DNA of 64,000 nucleotides, from assembly GCA_013399695.1 (NCBI GenBank), contig VXAU01004440.1, positions 405,415-469,414 of the forward strand, given 5' to 3'. Positions within the stretch are counted from its first letter, which is position 1. Every line of letters starts with the position of its first letter. This DNA is from Formicarius rufipectus (lineage: Eukaryota; Chordata; Aves; Passeriformes; Formicariidae). Shown in pieces: positions 39,801-52,820 of the stretch. Below the pieces are notes generated by a model that saw only the letters and a program-made list of their open reading frames with translations, was not told the origin of the DNA and made no database searches. The position numbers and the translations under genes were made by a program.

Positions 39801-41203
39801 TTCTTCTGCAGGAGATTCACAACCAACGTGCCCAGTGAGAGGAACTAGCACAAAGCCCAAGTTGTTGGTTAACTAAAATTTTGTTTGACTTGGTCTCAAA
39901 AGTGCTGACTGATGAGCAGAGAGCTACAGAGTGTACTAATTACGCCATACAGCCTGCCCCTTGATGTTATCTTAAAATGTAACTTCAGCGTCAAAGATGT
40001 GAGGCAGTTGCTCCCTCAGTGCAAATTAGGGCATTGCCTTGGACCCAGAAGAAGGGTACCACATTTCTAGTAACCAAGAGTCTGATCCAAAGTTCTGCTT
40101 TGAACAAGCTCTTCTCAAAAGCTATTTACCTGCCTTAGTGAGGCTAATATGTTAGAATAGGTCTGTCTGTTTGGAAAATAAAGAATGAATAATTATTTAT
40201 AAAATAGACAAGGACTCTAAACTAGATATCTTTTTTAACCTGTAAAGGTGGTTTTTTTTTGTATCAGGTGACTTCATTTAATGCTGCATTCACTTGCAAG
40301 TTTTTAATGAATTTTGAAAACATAACAAAGTGAACACATGACCCATAAATTATGTATCTATATTGCATGTGGGGCAGCCTCTTCTAGTTTGAGTTTAGTT
40401 GATGACAAAGATATCACTTAAGTGAAGGTTTTGGAGAATACCTGTATGGGAGTTGTGGTAAGTTAATAGCCAGAACAGAAGTGTCCTCTTCAAACTAACC
40501 AGTGCAGTAGTTACAGGCCTTGCACTGAGGAGAGCAAAGCACCGACTGGAAAGCTGCACTTGGATATCCTATGTATGTCTGTTTACTGTGTTGGGGCTGT
40601 AGGGAGGACTTTCCACACCAAACAAGCACATTAATTTATGAGCCTACAAACATAATTTAACCTTGAGAAATGTGAATGGTCCTGCTTCAGTTCAGCATGC
40701 CTGAAATTGTACATGTGCATGCATATTTAAAAATACAGTGGACAAATAGCTCATGGAATCTGTTTTCACATACTCTCCCAAACCTCTCTTTATGTTAGAG
40801 TTGTACAAATAAATGGACTAAACCAACATTTTCTTTTTTAAATATACTTGATGGAGTTAAAATTTAAAGAAACTCAAAACCATAGCTATTCTGTCCCAGT
40901 TCTGGGTAAGCAGTGTGAACTTGTGTCTGCATAATTATAAAAACCCAAATCCATGCACTTGTTGTTTCTCCTTGAAAATTTCAGGCAGAAAAAAAATGTG
41001 CTTCTCTATGCTATTGTTGTCAAAGTTTGGCCTTTGGAAAATGAATACAACTGTGACATTCCAGCCCTGGAAATAAAAGGATTAAAATAAATACTTTGAA
41101 GCAAAAGATTAATTTCTGTGATGTAGTTCCTGAAATATGCATTTTGAATAGTAAAAATCCAAAGAAACAGTTCCTTTCAAAACTGCATTGTTTCCAAAGA
41201 CAT

Positions 41204-41239
41204 CCCAAGTACCTGCATTCTCCCAAGTACCTGCATTCT
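41204..41239 (+). repeat. Perfect 18-bp tandem duplication
   Basis: CCCAAGTACCTGCATTCT occurs twice head to tail (41204-41221 and 41222-41239) without a mismatch. The unit is complex sequence rather than a microsatellite motif, so this looks like a single recent duplication. Confidence 0.92.
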
Positions 41240-44070
41240 TCCAATTTGTAAATAATGAAATGGGAGCTCTGTGAACTCAAGAAATCTCACTCACACTTTT
41301 GATTCAAATGGCCTCTGTATGAACCCTATAAAATGCTTCAGATTTAAATTATCAATTTGAGTTCATCATCCCTCTTGGTTAGCTGGAGTTCTTGCTTTTA
41401 TCTATAATTCCTTTTGTTTTTAATTCTGCTTCTTTTTCTTGGCTATTGTTAGAGAGGAGCCATCTGATTGGTGCATGTATATGTATATATATTTTTTACA
41501 ATATGTTGCAGTAATTGAATTCTTTTAGGAGTAAATTGTTGTAGTGAAATGTCAGAAAATCTGCACAAACTCAATGCTCAGAGTTCCCTTGAATAATGAG
41601 GCTATTGTTAAATGATTGAATACTTTAGAGATTAATATCATGGTATGCTGGCATACTGGTTCATACCAAGTGGAGTTTAACAATGAATCTTCCTTAAGTA
41701 AGCAAGACTGTGAATGACAAATCGGATACAAAAAAAGCATGGCATGCTAGAACATAGAAAGTAAGTAAATTTAACATACAGAAATGATATGTTGTGGGGT
41801 TTCATCTCCACCATATCTAAAATCATTGAATTGTTGGACAGAGGAAATTGTTCAAGTTTGAAGATGTGCTTAATTTTTTTCTTCTGAATGCCAATGAGCA
41901 ATGTTTTTATAGCAGAGAAGATAAGGTTTGGATTTTTTTTTTTAAGTCCACTGCCCTTTGAAAATTAGGGTGTGCCTGGCATTATCATCTGTGACAGGCT
42001 GCAGTAAACCCCATCTCATTCTGTGAAGGGTTTCAGATTCCTAAACTGGCTTCCCAGTAATGCATCCTATCATTATACAGAAAATGTAGCGGCACTGCGA
42101 AGTGTCTGCAAACAAAAGTTGCATTTTATTTTTTTAAGACATCTGAATTCTTGAAAATATGGAATAATTAGTAATTGAAGATTTAATGATGGCCCAGAAG
42201 AAGGACTGGAGTGTAGTGCATGAAATCAGTTATTAATTTGTGCATGAATTTTGTTTTCCATATTTAATTTAGCAACTGTAGAATAGTTTGCTAATTAATT
42301 ATTAACACTGGTTATTTGTCATGGAAGAACTGTGAGGGAAAAACATAGTTTTCTATCAAAGCAAAAATATAAATGTCATAATTTTAATTTAAATATTATG
42401 TACAATAATGTAATCAATTTTTAAATAGTCTTAAATAGCTTCAATATTCAAACACAGATTTAATATGAATATGATACATAGCACTAATTAAGAATAAACA
42501 GCATTTAGAATAAAAGCTGCAGCTAATAGCCAAGTGTCTTACTTGCAACGCACTCAGGAAAAACACCAAAATGTCGGGCTTTTATGAGGAGTGACACATT
42601 AGTAAGTGACATTTTATTCTGTCTTGGGGACCAAGGGTGTGACAAATCTGTAGCCTTATTATAAACACTGTGAATAGGATTTGAGGTTGTACCTACTGAA
42701 GGCAATGAAAAAAAAACTGTCTTTGATTTCTGCAAGTGTTGGATTAACCCACTTAATTTCATTTACATGCTGACAAAAATTATTTTTCTGATTTTGGCAA
42801 GGAAAGGAACAAAGCTTACAGGAAAAGTTATCTTTGAGCTACTAAAGTGACAATCTTCTTACAGATCTGAAAGTTCAAGGTCTTCCTATTTCAACAAATA
42901 TAGTGTCTGTTTAAATGTCATTAACTTATGTTTTACCTAGTTTAATTTCCCAAGTACTTAATTGCAATAGGTCTTCAAGCACTGACACTTTGATTTGGAA
43001 TTATTTTTCTCGAGGTGAAGGTTCTTATCATCTGTTAAGTATATAAATGCAGGTTAGTTTGAATTGGAAGGATGACACTCTTGATAAATATCTGCCTTGT
43101 CTTGTAAATACATTTCTAACTGGAATGTGAGACACATCTGTTGTTTCAGTGATGTTGAAGGTGAGACGATCTCCTGGGCTTTAACAGCAGTGGCTTTTGC
43201 AGAGACTGGAAAGGAAAGCTACCATTTTAACAGTGGAGGCATTTTCGGTTTCAGGTGTTTCTTGCATGCCTGTTTACTTCTTTTCCTGAGGTTGTTGAAA
43301 TTTTACAAGAGACAAACTTCACTACACCTATCAAGTTTTACCTATTCTTCAATAAAAGAGTATTAAAGGACCTAGCACAGCTTTCCAGGGCTGTATTAGA
43401 GCCCTGTGATTGGAGATAAATGGTGCTTGCATCTTCTGAAAAGCAGAATTTCTGATAGAATCTGTATATTTAGTGTAAAGTAAATGGCATGATCCATAAT
43501 CTGAAATAGGAGGAAAGAACCTCAAAGGCTAATGTGGAACTGTTATTCAATAGAATAGTAAGATCTTGGGTTTTCTTTGTCTGAAGCAATAATAATGTTC
43601 ATGGACATGTGCATATAGTTGTTTTATGGGTTTTGTAGCTTTTTATCTCTCCTAATTCTGGAAAATATATTTTCAGTGGGCATGAGATGATGGTAAATAA
43701 TAGGTCCATGTATAAGTGAAATCACTACACCCTTAGTAGTGAATATCTGTACCAGAAGATATCATTGAATGTGCATGTTTATTATGTGGTTCATCAGCTT
43801 GCTTTCCCTTAAAAATCACTTCTTATACATGCTACAATATTCATTACTGTCTGCTTAGAAGTAGGCTCCTAACTGCATTGTTAGGAACAGAAACACATGC
43901 TTTGAGTTTCAGAATTGCTGAGCTGTCCTTACAGAATTTGGTACTAATGACTCAGGAGCCCTTATGAAAGTCCAGGGCTGTTTTAAATGTACAACCAAAG
44001 GATTTAAGTGTTTTTGTGGTGTTTCTGAAATGCTTGGACAAGTTGTTATTCTAAGTTTTTGTACTAACTT

Positions 44071-45166
44071 CACAGAATACCCTGAGTTGGAAGGGACCCG
44101 CTAGGATCAGCAGAGTCCAGCTCCTGGCTCTGCATAGGATAGGCCCGAGAATCACACCGTGTGCCTTAGAGCGCTGTTTAAAAGCTTCTTGAACTCTGTC
44201 AGGGTTGGTGTTGTGACTGCTGCCCAGAGGAGCCTGTTCCAGTGCCCAAGCACCCTCTGGGGAAAGAACCTTTTTCTAATATCCAACCCAAGCCTCTCCT
44301 GACACAACTTCAGGCCATCCTCTCAATCCTGTCACTGGTCACCACAGAGAAGAGATCAGTGCCTGCCCCTCCTCTTCCTCTCACAAGGAAGTTGTAGCTG
44401 CAATGACGTCTCCACTCAGTCTCTTCTCCAGACTGAACAGACTAAGCACCCTCAGCAGCTCCTCATACGGCTTCCCCTCAAGGCCCTTCACTGTCTTTCT
44501 TGCTCTGTTTTCGACACTCTCTAAGAGCTTAATATCTTTCCTATATTGTGATGCCCAAAACTGCACACAATATTCAAGGTGAGGCCACCCCAGTGCAGAG
44601 CAGAGAGGGACAATTCCCTTTCTTGACCAGCTGGTGATGCTTTGCCTGATGCGCCCCCAGGCATGGTTGGCCCTCCTGGCTGCCAGGACTCTGTTGACTC
44701 ATATCCAACTTGCCATAGACCAGGACCCCCAGGTCCCTTTCCACGGCACTGCTTTCCAGCACCTCATTCTCCAGTCTATATAAGCATCCGGGGTTATCCC
44801 ATCCCACGTTCACTTGCCTTTGTACAACTTCATCCAGTTGGTGATTGCCCAGCCCTCTGATTTGTCTGGATATCTCTGCAAGGCCACCCTGCCTTTGAGG
44901 GAGTCAACAGCTCCTCCCAGTTTTGTATCATCTGCAAACTTGCTTAGTATCCCTTCAAGTCCTGCATCCAAGTAATTTATGAAGATGTTGAAGAGCATGG
45001 GGCCCAAGATGGAGCCCTGCAGAACTCCACTAGTGACAGGTCATCAGTCTGATGTCACCCCATGCACTGTTACCCTCTGTGCTCACCCACCACATGATGT
45101 GTTTATCCAGCTACGGGCTGGACAATCTGTCGAGAAGGATCCTGTGAGAGACAGCAATGAAAGCTT
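44071..45166 (-). mobile_element. CR1 LINE, 5'-truncated, RT domain and 3' end
   Basis: This is the best-preserved retrotransposon of the window, on the - strand. The + strand starts with an antisense CR1 3' end (ACAGAATACCCTGAGTTGGA). Reverse reading gives broken reverse-transcriptase peptides. At 44810-45007 there is a block with LFNIFINYLD and the catalytic FADDTKLGG (FADD at 44927-44938). At 44574-44813 there is a block with LENEVLESSAVERDLGVLV, and at 44381-44566 the C-terminal ESVENRARKTVKGLEGK and LFSLEKR. Stops and frameshifts separate the blocks and only about 1.1 kb of a 4-5 kb element remains, so it is dead. Similarity to bird CR1 types (E/J-like, by memory) is clear. It lies antisense to RBMS3. 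Confidence 0.96.
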
Positions 45167-45419
45167 GTGTTCTATTTAGTGAAGGAATGATTTTTGTAAA
45201 CATGACAGCCAGACTGAAGTAAGTAGAGAGGACAGCCAGCCAAATGTTAAACTCTTACAGAAGTAGTCTTGTCAGTCCAGTACACCATAGGTTCCCTGCC
45301 AGTAGCCCTTTCTGTTTGTTCCCCAAGCCATGCACTGGTCTGTGAAAATAAGATCTGCACTGAATGGCATGTATTTTGTTGTTGTATTTTTTTGTGTGAA
45401 TATAAGAATTTTGTCTTCC

Positions 45420-45444
45420 TTCTCTCTCTCTTTTTTTTTTTTTT
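45420..45444. repeat. (TC)n-poly-T run
   Basis: TCTCTCTCTC followed by 14 T, in intron about 250 bp beyond the truncated 5' end of the CR1; not part of that element. Confidence 0.85.
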
Positions 45445-47726
45445 GTGTAATTAAAATAATATACAGAGAAAGGACAACAAAGCGACTCAGTCTTTCTTAA
45501 GGGATATAATAGTAATGTCTTGTGTTTTGGGGAAAAAAAATGCAAGCATTTAAAATGCCATTCAGTACATGAAATGCCCAAAAATTATTATGCAAATAGC
45601 AAAATTTTTTTGGAGCGATTTCCCTTTTGTGTGTATTTGGATGTCATAATTTCATGTGGCAGTGTATTAGAGGAAAAATGGCTCTCCAAGAAATTCAGCA
45701 GGAGTTTCTTCTGTACTTTAGGTCTCCATAATGTGGGCTTTTTTATTTTCTCCCCAAATCCATGATTTGCCTAATAGTCTGCTTTAAAGAAAATAAACCC
45801 AGTTATGCTATTTAGATATTAATTCACAAGAATGAAAGAGCCTCTGAGTTGCTTATCTAAATCCAATTACTGCTGGTCAAATTCATCCCAGTACAAAAGT
45901 TCCCAAGATAAAAGCATATATTACCTAAATGCCCAGAAATGCAGACTGTTTTCACTTGAGTGGATTGTGCTCTGAGCAATGCTTGAGGCCTTGAGTGAAC
46001 CTGAATGCTGGGGATATAATTATTTAGCTCTGAACTTGGAAATTACACGATAACTTCCTTGGTTTAAGTGAGGAAGGAAGAACTGTACACCGGTTACTTG
46101 AATTTCAATTCCAAGTTACATATTTGTTTGAAGCACACAGGCAGCAACTGGAACTGGGCAAAAGGCAGTGCCATGTTTTGTAGCTGCCTTTGCCTCCTTT
46201 GCCTTGTAGATGAGGATGGCAGTGTGTGTGCAGCACCGAGTCGGGCGAGTGGTGAGAGACTGACCCTGTCCTGTCTGGCAGACATCTCGTGTTACAGGAC
46301 TAGCTGTGGCCAGCCTGAAGGATGGCTTGAAGGCCAGAATATGACATACATATTCTAAAGGCTTTTGTCTTCCATAATGACATGGAAAAGCTGAAAAGTT
46401 TGTAGTTCCAGCCAGCCTGGCCTCCCAGGAAATCCTTTCTTTGACGCAGCAGCTCCTGGTTGCAACTGTCCCTCAACCAGCTTCCCACCTTGGCACGTAG
46501 CCTGCCAGCAGTGAAGTGCATGGCACCAGCTGCCTCAAGCAGCTAGTCTCCAGCTGAATCTCACTTGTCTCCTGACCCTGTTTGCCCATTTTTCTTCCCT
46601 GCATCCCAGTTTCCCATGGGCAGAAGGAGAAATGGCTCAGATCCTTTGTGTGCTGTGTGACAGCAAATTCCCATCTGTTTGGGATTGGCTTGAACGCTGG
46701 GTAAGGTTCCCACATCTTGTGAGTGGTATCACTCACAGCTGAAGCATTTCCTTTGGGAACTATCTTCATTTTAACAAGACTTATCAAATAACTTCCTGCA
46801 AGTGGTGGGGTTGAGCTTTCTCTGCAGTGTAAGTGCTGATCGACCGCCTGCCTGAAAGCTCTGGAAATGATCTACTGATACTGCAACTTTGATGTATGTT
46901 AAAGGCTCGTTCTGCATTGCTTGCATCTTTCCTGAGTCTGCTGAGTAGTCTGAAAATGTGGGGTGAAAATGGGATGGGATTCTCAAGAGTGATTCTTGAT
47001 ACAGCTCTGCAGTCAGGACTGAACTGGGAGATTGTTTCTGTGTGCACAGCACTGTGGGCTCTTCCCTTAGTTCTACCTTCTGTGTGACATGAAGGTCTGC
47101 GTTAGTGCTGGTTGTAAGTGAAGAGTTTTGAAGTGACCTTTGAAATTTTAATAGTAGGTATCAGATGACTTGAGCAGTTTCACCCCAAACTGATTTATAC
47201 GTGAGAAGGTAAAAATGTATATATTTGTAAGAAGGTATTTCCACCCCTACTTTAATCTTGGAATGTAAGAATGTCTGGGCTGGGTCAGATAGGAATTTGT
47301 TTCAGCAGCTGTGGAGGTACCTGATGTTAAAACAGGGATAGCATGTGATGATGCTACTCTGATATCCTCTTACAGTTTCTGGTAGTATGTGACTTCCAGG
47401 GCCACAAATGTGTCTTAACTTTTAATTTTGTGACAGATTTTCCATCCCAGAAGCCATATGATAGCTTTTTGTAATGATGTGCTCTGTGGAGCATCAGTGT
47501 GGGCTGTGACAATGAGTTCCCCAAGTAATGCTCCATTCTGAAACCTTGAGTTTTTAAATATTGTAATTTTCTAGGCAGTCCTGAGGTATTATGAGAAATA
47601 ATTAAGGCAACTAGTCACTATCTCACTGCATGGGTCCTTCTTTCATGAGGTGAATTCCTAGTCTGTGCAGCTGATCTTGACATGGAAGGTCTTTCAAAAT
47701 CTGTCTACCTGGTTTTACATGAAAAG

Positions 47727-47745
47727 TATTATTATTATTATTATG
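47727..47745. repeat. (ATT)6 microsatellite
   Basis: Six tandem ATT units in intron. Confidence 0.9.
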
Positions 47746-50700
47746 GGAAAGTATTAAAAGCATAATTGGATATAAATGATTAAGTGGATTTTTAAAAGCA
47801 CTTAATTTTATTTTTGCTTACTATGCTTTTATATAACACTGTAGGAAGAGTGTCTAGAAATATTTTGAACAGCAATTCCAGTTCATATGCTCAATAGACA
47901 CATTTTTTAGGTAGCCATCTCACAGATTCATTATGTTTATTTCCTTGGATTGTGCAATGAAGTAGGTTGTCCTTAATTATACAGCCATTACGTTCAAGGG
48001 TTGGCATTGAGATGAACTCAATTCTATCGTTATACTTTTATGAACAGAGTTTTGGATTCAAAATCTTTGAAAGAGTACCTCCATGAACAATAACTCAGGA
48101 GGAAATTAAACAGTGTTCACATTTTTTCATGAGAAGCAGACCATGCTTGATGTTTTTGACATTAATGATATCAAGAGCTTTTAGAACAGAGCTGTGCAGC
48201 TGTTGAATTTTGAAGTAGTTTCCATTTAAATATAAGAAAACAAAAGGTCAGCTCTTGTGGTGAACTTTATCCTTATTTCCCTGAGCATTCCCATTGAAGA
48301 ATACATTTTTTGTACTTCTGAATGCATCAAATCACAATTAAAAGTCACACAGAGAGAAAGCCAAACACCTTTGGAGAGGAGGCATAGTTTAATACCACTG
48401 TCCACACTTGAGAGACAGAAAGATGACAATATCTGTAGAAACAAAATCCCTTCCCGATTTCATGCAGCACACGAAAGAACATTCTTCAGCAGAACTGATG
48501 TTCTGATTCCTGTAGAATAATTACTTGAAATATTTGGTGAAACAGTGTCCAAATTAATTCCGATTACTTTCTTATGGTAGCACTCAAGGTTTACAGCAGC
48601 AGATTAAATCACTGACATATGGCTAATTGCCTATAACAGTGTTTGTTCTTGTGGTGCCTCTTACCACTCTCATGTCTGTTTTTGCAAATGTGAAGGTGTG
48701 CACGTAACTTTTGGGAGGAGACGTCTCCTGCACCAAACGGAATGGAGTAATGAAGTGTGTGCAGGATCACAGTATGTAGAAAGTAACTCTGGGAAATCTG
48801 TAATAAAAGCAGTGGAACCACAAGTGGCTGTCTCTGAGGGCAAGAAATGTTAACTTTTGCTTCTCATGTGATTTGGATGGAACAACATATCGATTCATTA
48901 GGAGTGGCTGCACTGAAATGCAGGCTGCGTGTTAGTTTTTCTTGGCGGAAGTTTAGGTAAAGGTTGTGTTTTATTTGAGGTTGTTGTGGGTTAGCCACTG
49001 ATTTTTGTTGTATTGTTTTTCCATATATCTTTCAGAGGCCCATTACTGTACAAGATAGGCAGGCTTTTGCATTTTTCCATGTATTTGATATTAAATCTAA
49101 ATAAATCAAATAAATGAAGATGCACCACATTGGCCAAATTTCCTGCTGGGTAAGTTGGCACACTGAACAACCATAAATCACACTGGCAGAGAATTTGTCT
49201 TTGCCTTCTTAAGGCATGTGCTTTAATATCTCAGAGGCCAAAGTCAACTTCAGGTATTACCATGAAGAATTATAAAATTAAGTGGAACATAAGTGAGTAT
49301 AAAGGCCCCAATTCTGGAAAACACCTGAGGTTAGAAAAGCATGTGATCTCATGCTTAACATTAAATCTGTTATGTATTTGATTGGAGTGGAGCCAGCAAT
49401 GGCAAAATAAACTCACAACTACCTGCCCATGTAGCCATCATAGTGCAGTGTACAGTGGTTTCTGGCTGCCTTCAGAGCACAAAATCCTGCTGGTCTACAG
49501 AACCAGAAAAAAAGGGGGGTAGAGGGGCTGAAGGGGGAGGAAGGCTTGTATGACTTTTTTTGTTTCCTAAGAGATGGCTGAATTGAGGCTCGACTGAGTT
49601 GGCACAACTTGTTAATGCCTTTAGGTCAGTTTTCCCTCCTCCTCTTGACTGGTTTCAGACTGAAACAAAATAAAGCAAAGCATGTTTTTCCTCCTCAGAA
49701 TGAAAGTCAAATGGAAACAAATGTTTTTGCGGGTTCTTAGGGAAAGGAAAAACAGTGAAATGGAAAGTCTCCCTTTGCATCAGGCACGAAAACAAGAGTA
49801 AAGAGACACGGAGAGACAGTGCCCTTTATCTTAAACTGAGTGGTTACATGTCACAATGTGGAAACTTCAGCTGAGAACTTTTTGTCAGGCACAAAATTGA
49901 CTCAAATCTTTGCTGGTATCAAAGAGTGTGTTTAGGCAGAGCGTTTCCATTATTTCCTGTTGGTGCTACTCCCCCTTAATGAGATAGTGTTTTCTGGGTC
50001 CTGTACTGAAACTTGGGTCCATTTTACCCTGTGAGTTATGGCATTATTCCCTTTATAAATATGTTCTTTGCTGATAGAGAAATTTGTGTTCCATGCAAAA
50101 GTCCTGCAAATGAAAGCCCAGTATATCAGAGTACCAATAATGCTGCTTTAAAAAATCTGCGAAAGGACATTTTAGAGAAAGTTCTCTTTGATGAAGACAT
50201 ATCAGTGATTTGAGAAATAATTTTGTATATTTTTCTGATGTCTTATATTCAACCATAAATGACATCTTCTGTGGTCTTTTACCATGGTTTTGTGATACTT
50301 GCTATTAAGTCTGCATTTTTAGTGTTAATCTCTGTGAGGTAAACATAGACACCTATTTTATAGTCCAGTTGTTTAATATAACAAGTTGTAGCTGTCCAAA
50401 TTCCCCCCTTCATCATGCTAAGTCTATCAAATTGCTGTGCAGTGCCATGCTATCTATGGGAGGTGATATAAATTCAAATGGCTATTAATGTTTATCTTGG
50501 GAAAAGCTGGGAGATGCATATAAACCTCAAAGTTTTTGTATATCCAAACTGGATAGAGTTTTTATACCCAGCCATGTATGTACACATGAGCACAGCTGTG
50601 TGTGCATCCATATAAAAAACGGCCACGATTCCTACATTTATGTTAATCCTGGAGGAATGTGGTCAATCTGTATTTAAGCAAACTTCTTTTTTTTTTTTCT

Positions 50701-51010
50701 TTTTTTTCTAGCAAGCCTAATTAATTTAATCAAAGAAATTTCTTTACTAGTGTCAACGTTCTAAAATCCTTACTATAATTGGCATTTATTTTGGAAGTGC
50801 ATGGACCAGAGAGGGACAGGATGTGGCAAATGATCACTGCTCTTCTGGTGAACTCTGAAGGTGTGGTTTGAACTACAGTGGCAGAAGGAATCTCTCTAGG
50901 AAAATCAGGCAACCATATTTAAAGAGCTCTAGATCTCTTCCCAGTATATGTGCTATATGCATGCAAAAATCACTATGTACTTTATTAAATTATAATAACA
51001 TGTATTTCTG

Positions 51011-51030
51011 TTTTTTTGTTTTCTCCATAG
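51011..51030 (+). promoter_or_regulatory. RBMS3: Splice acceptor of the 59-nt RBMS3 exon
   Basis: A strong T-rich tract (TTTTTTTGTTTTCTCCATAG) ends in AG at 51030. The next base G completes the proline codon begun at 24709-24710, so the reading frame is restored exactly. Confidence 0.92.
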
Positions 51031-51089
51031 GTATGGAAAAATTGTATCCACAAAGGCAATTCTTGACAAAAACACAAATCAATGCAAAG
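51031..51089 (+). CDS. RBMS3: RBMS3 coding exon: RRM1 beta-2 region
   Basis: This short 59-nt exon starts with the third base of the split proline codon, then encodes YGKIVSTKAILDKNTNQCK and ends with the first base of a glycine codon. In RRM1 this is the loop after helix 1, strand beta-2 (KIVSTKAIL) and the loop leading to RNP1. RNP1 itself (KGYGFVDF type) must begin in the next exon outside the window. The DKNTNQCK ending matches RBMS3 as I recall it, whereas RBMS1 differs at two of these positions. The donor GTATGT follows at 51090. The length is not a multiple of three, so skipping would break the frame. It was found by joining phase with the upstream exon; the short ORFs overlapping here are not genes. 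Confidence 0.95.
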
Positions 51090-51095
51090 GTATGT
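51090..51095 (+). promoter_or_regulatory. RBMS3: Splice donor GTATGT
   Basis: GTATGT follows CAAAG, a good U1 match. The intron interrupts a glycine codon after its first base (phase 1). Confidence 0.9.
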
Positions 51096-52300
51096 GCAAA
51101 GTGTCCACCCTGCGAGTTCATTATCCGTTTGAATGATTGACTGGTGGCTTGACTGCCAAAGCTTTGGCTCCAACTGTGCAATCAACATAATGCACAGTAT
51201 ATTACAAACATATTTAATAATGCCAAAGCTTTCAGTTGTGCTTCCAGTAACATTGCTCATTAATTTTTTTCATTAACAAACAAAATGAAAATCACAAATC
51301 AGAACAAGTATTAAATTGCTTCTGCAGAAGAGTAAATTACCTTCTAACCACATAGTGCTGTCTGATTTGAATGATATCATCAGTGATGCAAATTGATTTC
51401 CTATATAAAATTGGGAAACCTTTGGGAAAAGTTTCCCAAGGAAAAGCTAGTCTAATATTTACATTTTTGTGAACTCTTGGCTTATGCTAATGGAAGAAGA
51501 GAACAAGCTTTATGACACAAATAGATCTATAAGTTCCAATACCGCTATACAAAAATAATTCTTCTTTCAGTTTTATGTTCTTAATTTTTCTGCGAATGTA
51601 TGAAAACATTTTTTAGTGAAATACGTTTCATGTGTGTGCATATCGCTATATTTGCTGAGATAAATATAGACTAACATGTCTAGAAGTATCTCAGGACTAG
51701 AATTGTTACTCATTTATGAGTCTGCAGTGTCATTGAATCTGTAGGGGAGAAGCTGTGCTTTAAAATGACTGTAATTTTACACTAGTGGTATACAGAATCC
51801 TTTTGGAGTAATAAGATCTGCTAGAGTGGGATCTTCTGATAAGATTCTGGATAACATTTCTATATGAGCTAGTGAAAAGGAAAAGCATTGCAGTTCAGGA
51901 ACATGCCATGAGTGGCCAAATAAGGTGCGAAGAGAAGCAGCAGAGAAGACATTTGGGGAAATTATGAGCAGGAGTAAAGTCCTGACCTCTGTACCAAAGA
52001 TGTTTTTGCAGTTTGTAGATGTGTATGACTGCCTGGCAGAAACAGCAATTGTTAGCTGCTCAGGAGAAAAATAAGTTGGAAGACTTGCAGTTCTAGTCCT
52101 AGACAACTCCACCAACCCAGTTGGTCATGGGCCATCATCATGAGTTGCACTGCCACACGTCTCTTGCCTGAATGTGTTTTATTTCCTTGGGGCACTGTTC
52201 TGGCAGAATTCTGGTAACATCGCTCTGTGTTTCTTTGACTATCACAGCAGGAATAAAACCTGATTGTGTTGTTAAGGTTTTGATTTTGTTGTTGTTTTGT

Positions 52301-52316
52301 TTCTTTCTTTTTTTTN

Positions 52317-52346
<30 letters not shown>
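52301..52346. repeat. Poly-T tract with an unresolved base
   Basis: TTCTTTC followed by about 39 positions of T, with an N at 52316. Preceded by GTTGTTGTTTTG. Length is unreliable in any assembly of such a tract. Confidence 0.9.
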
Positions 52347-52347
<1 letters not shown>

Positions 52348-52820
52348 ATTGCATTATGAAGGAATGCCCTCATGAGCAGAGCTTCCTTTGTTCCCATTGC
52401 CAGTGGTAAACAAGGAAAGGAATGGATCTGTTTGTGAAACATAAAATGTGAAGTGACACTATTATAAAGAATATGACTAGTAGAATTTTGTGAAAGAAAA
52501 ATATCTAGGTTTGGTGTTTTTTACACTGTAGTTAGTTTTGAGATTATCATAGTAGGAGCCATAAAGCAGTGAGCTGGAATTTTGTAAAAATATGTTTTCC
52601 TGCTGCTGTATTACACTGTAGGGCAGAGATATCTATTTGTATTTTCAAAGATGGATCTTTATGACATAAGTGGTGCCATTAAAAGATCGTAAACATAATT
52701 GGATTTATTAACAGTATGCTTCATGGCATAAAAAGAATAGATCTTGCTCTGCTTTAAATGCTGGGTACAGTTCTTTTCTCTTCAGTAAGGCTAAAGAAAA
52801 ACCAAACCAAAAAAACGTCC

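Larger units (their letters stand above)
24711..51030 (+). other. RBMS3: RBMS3 intron, 26,320 bp
   Basis: This complete intron lies between the two visible exons (GT at 24711, AG at 51029-51030). Large introns are typical of RBMS3. Recognisable contents are a possible MITE scar (25875-25935), several T or T/G runs, an ancient CR1 end (32808-33262), an 18-bp palindrome (36841-36858), an 18-bp tandem duplication (41204-41239), an AT-rich homeobox-site-like block (42150-42430), a younger CR1 (44071-45166) and an (ATT)n run (47727-47745). The stretches 26000-32800, 33270-41200, 42440-44070 and 45170-51000 otherwise look like unique intron without recognisable genes. The longest ORFs (about 144-155 codons at 27219-27665, 31494-31928 and 36036-36503) have no family signature. 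Confidence 0.9.

Noticed and set aside
44381..45007. Three - strand ORFs with reverse-transcriptase similarity, considered as a gene
   Set aside because: They are frameshifted pieces of one dead CR1 element and are annotated as such.
52276..52346. Poly-T with upstream GTTGTT as the antisense tail of a young retroposed gene
   Set aside because: No coding or SINE body adjoins it within several hundred bases; simple tract expansion suffices.
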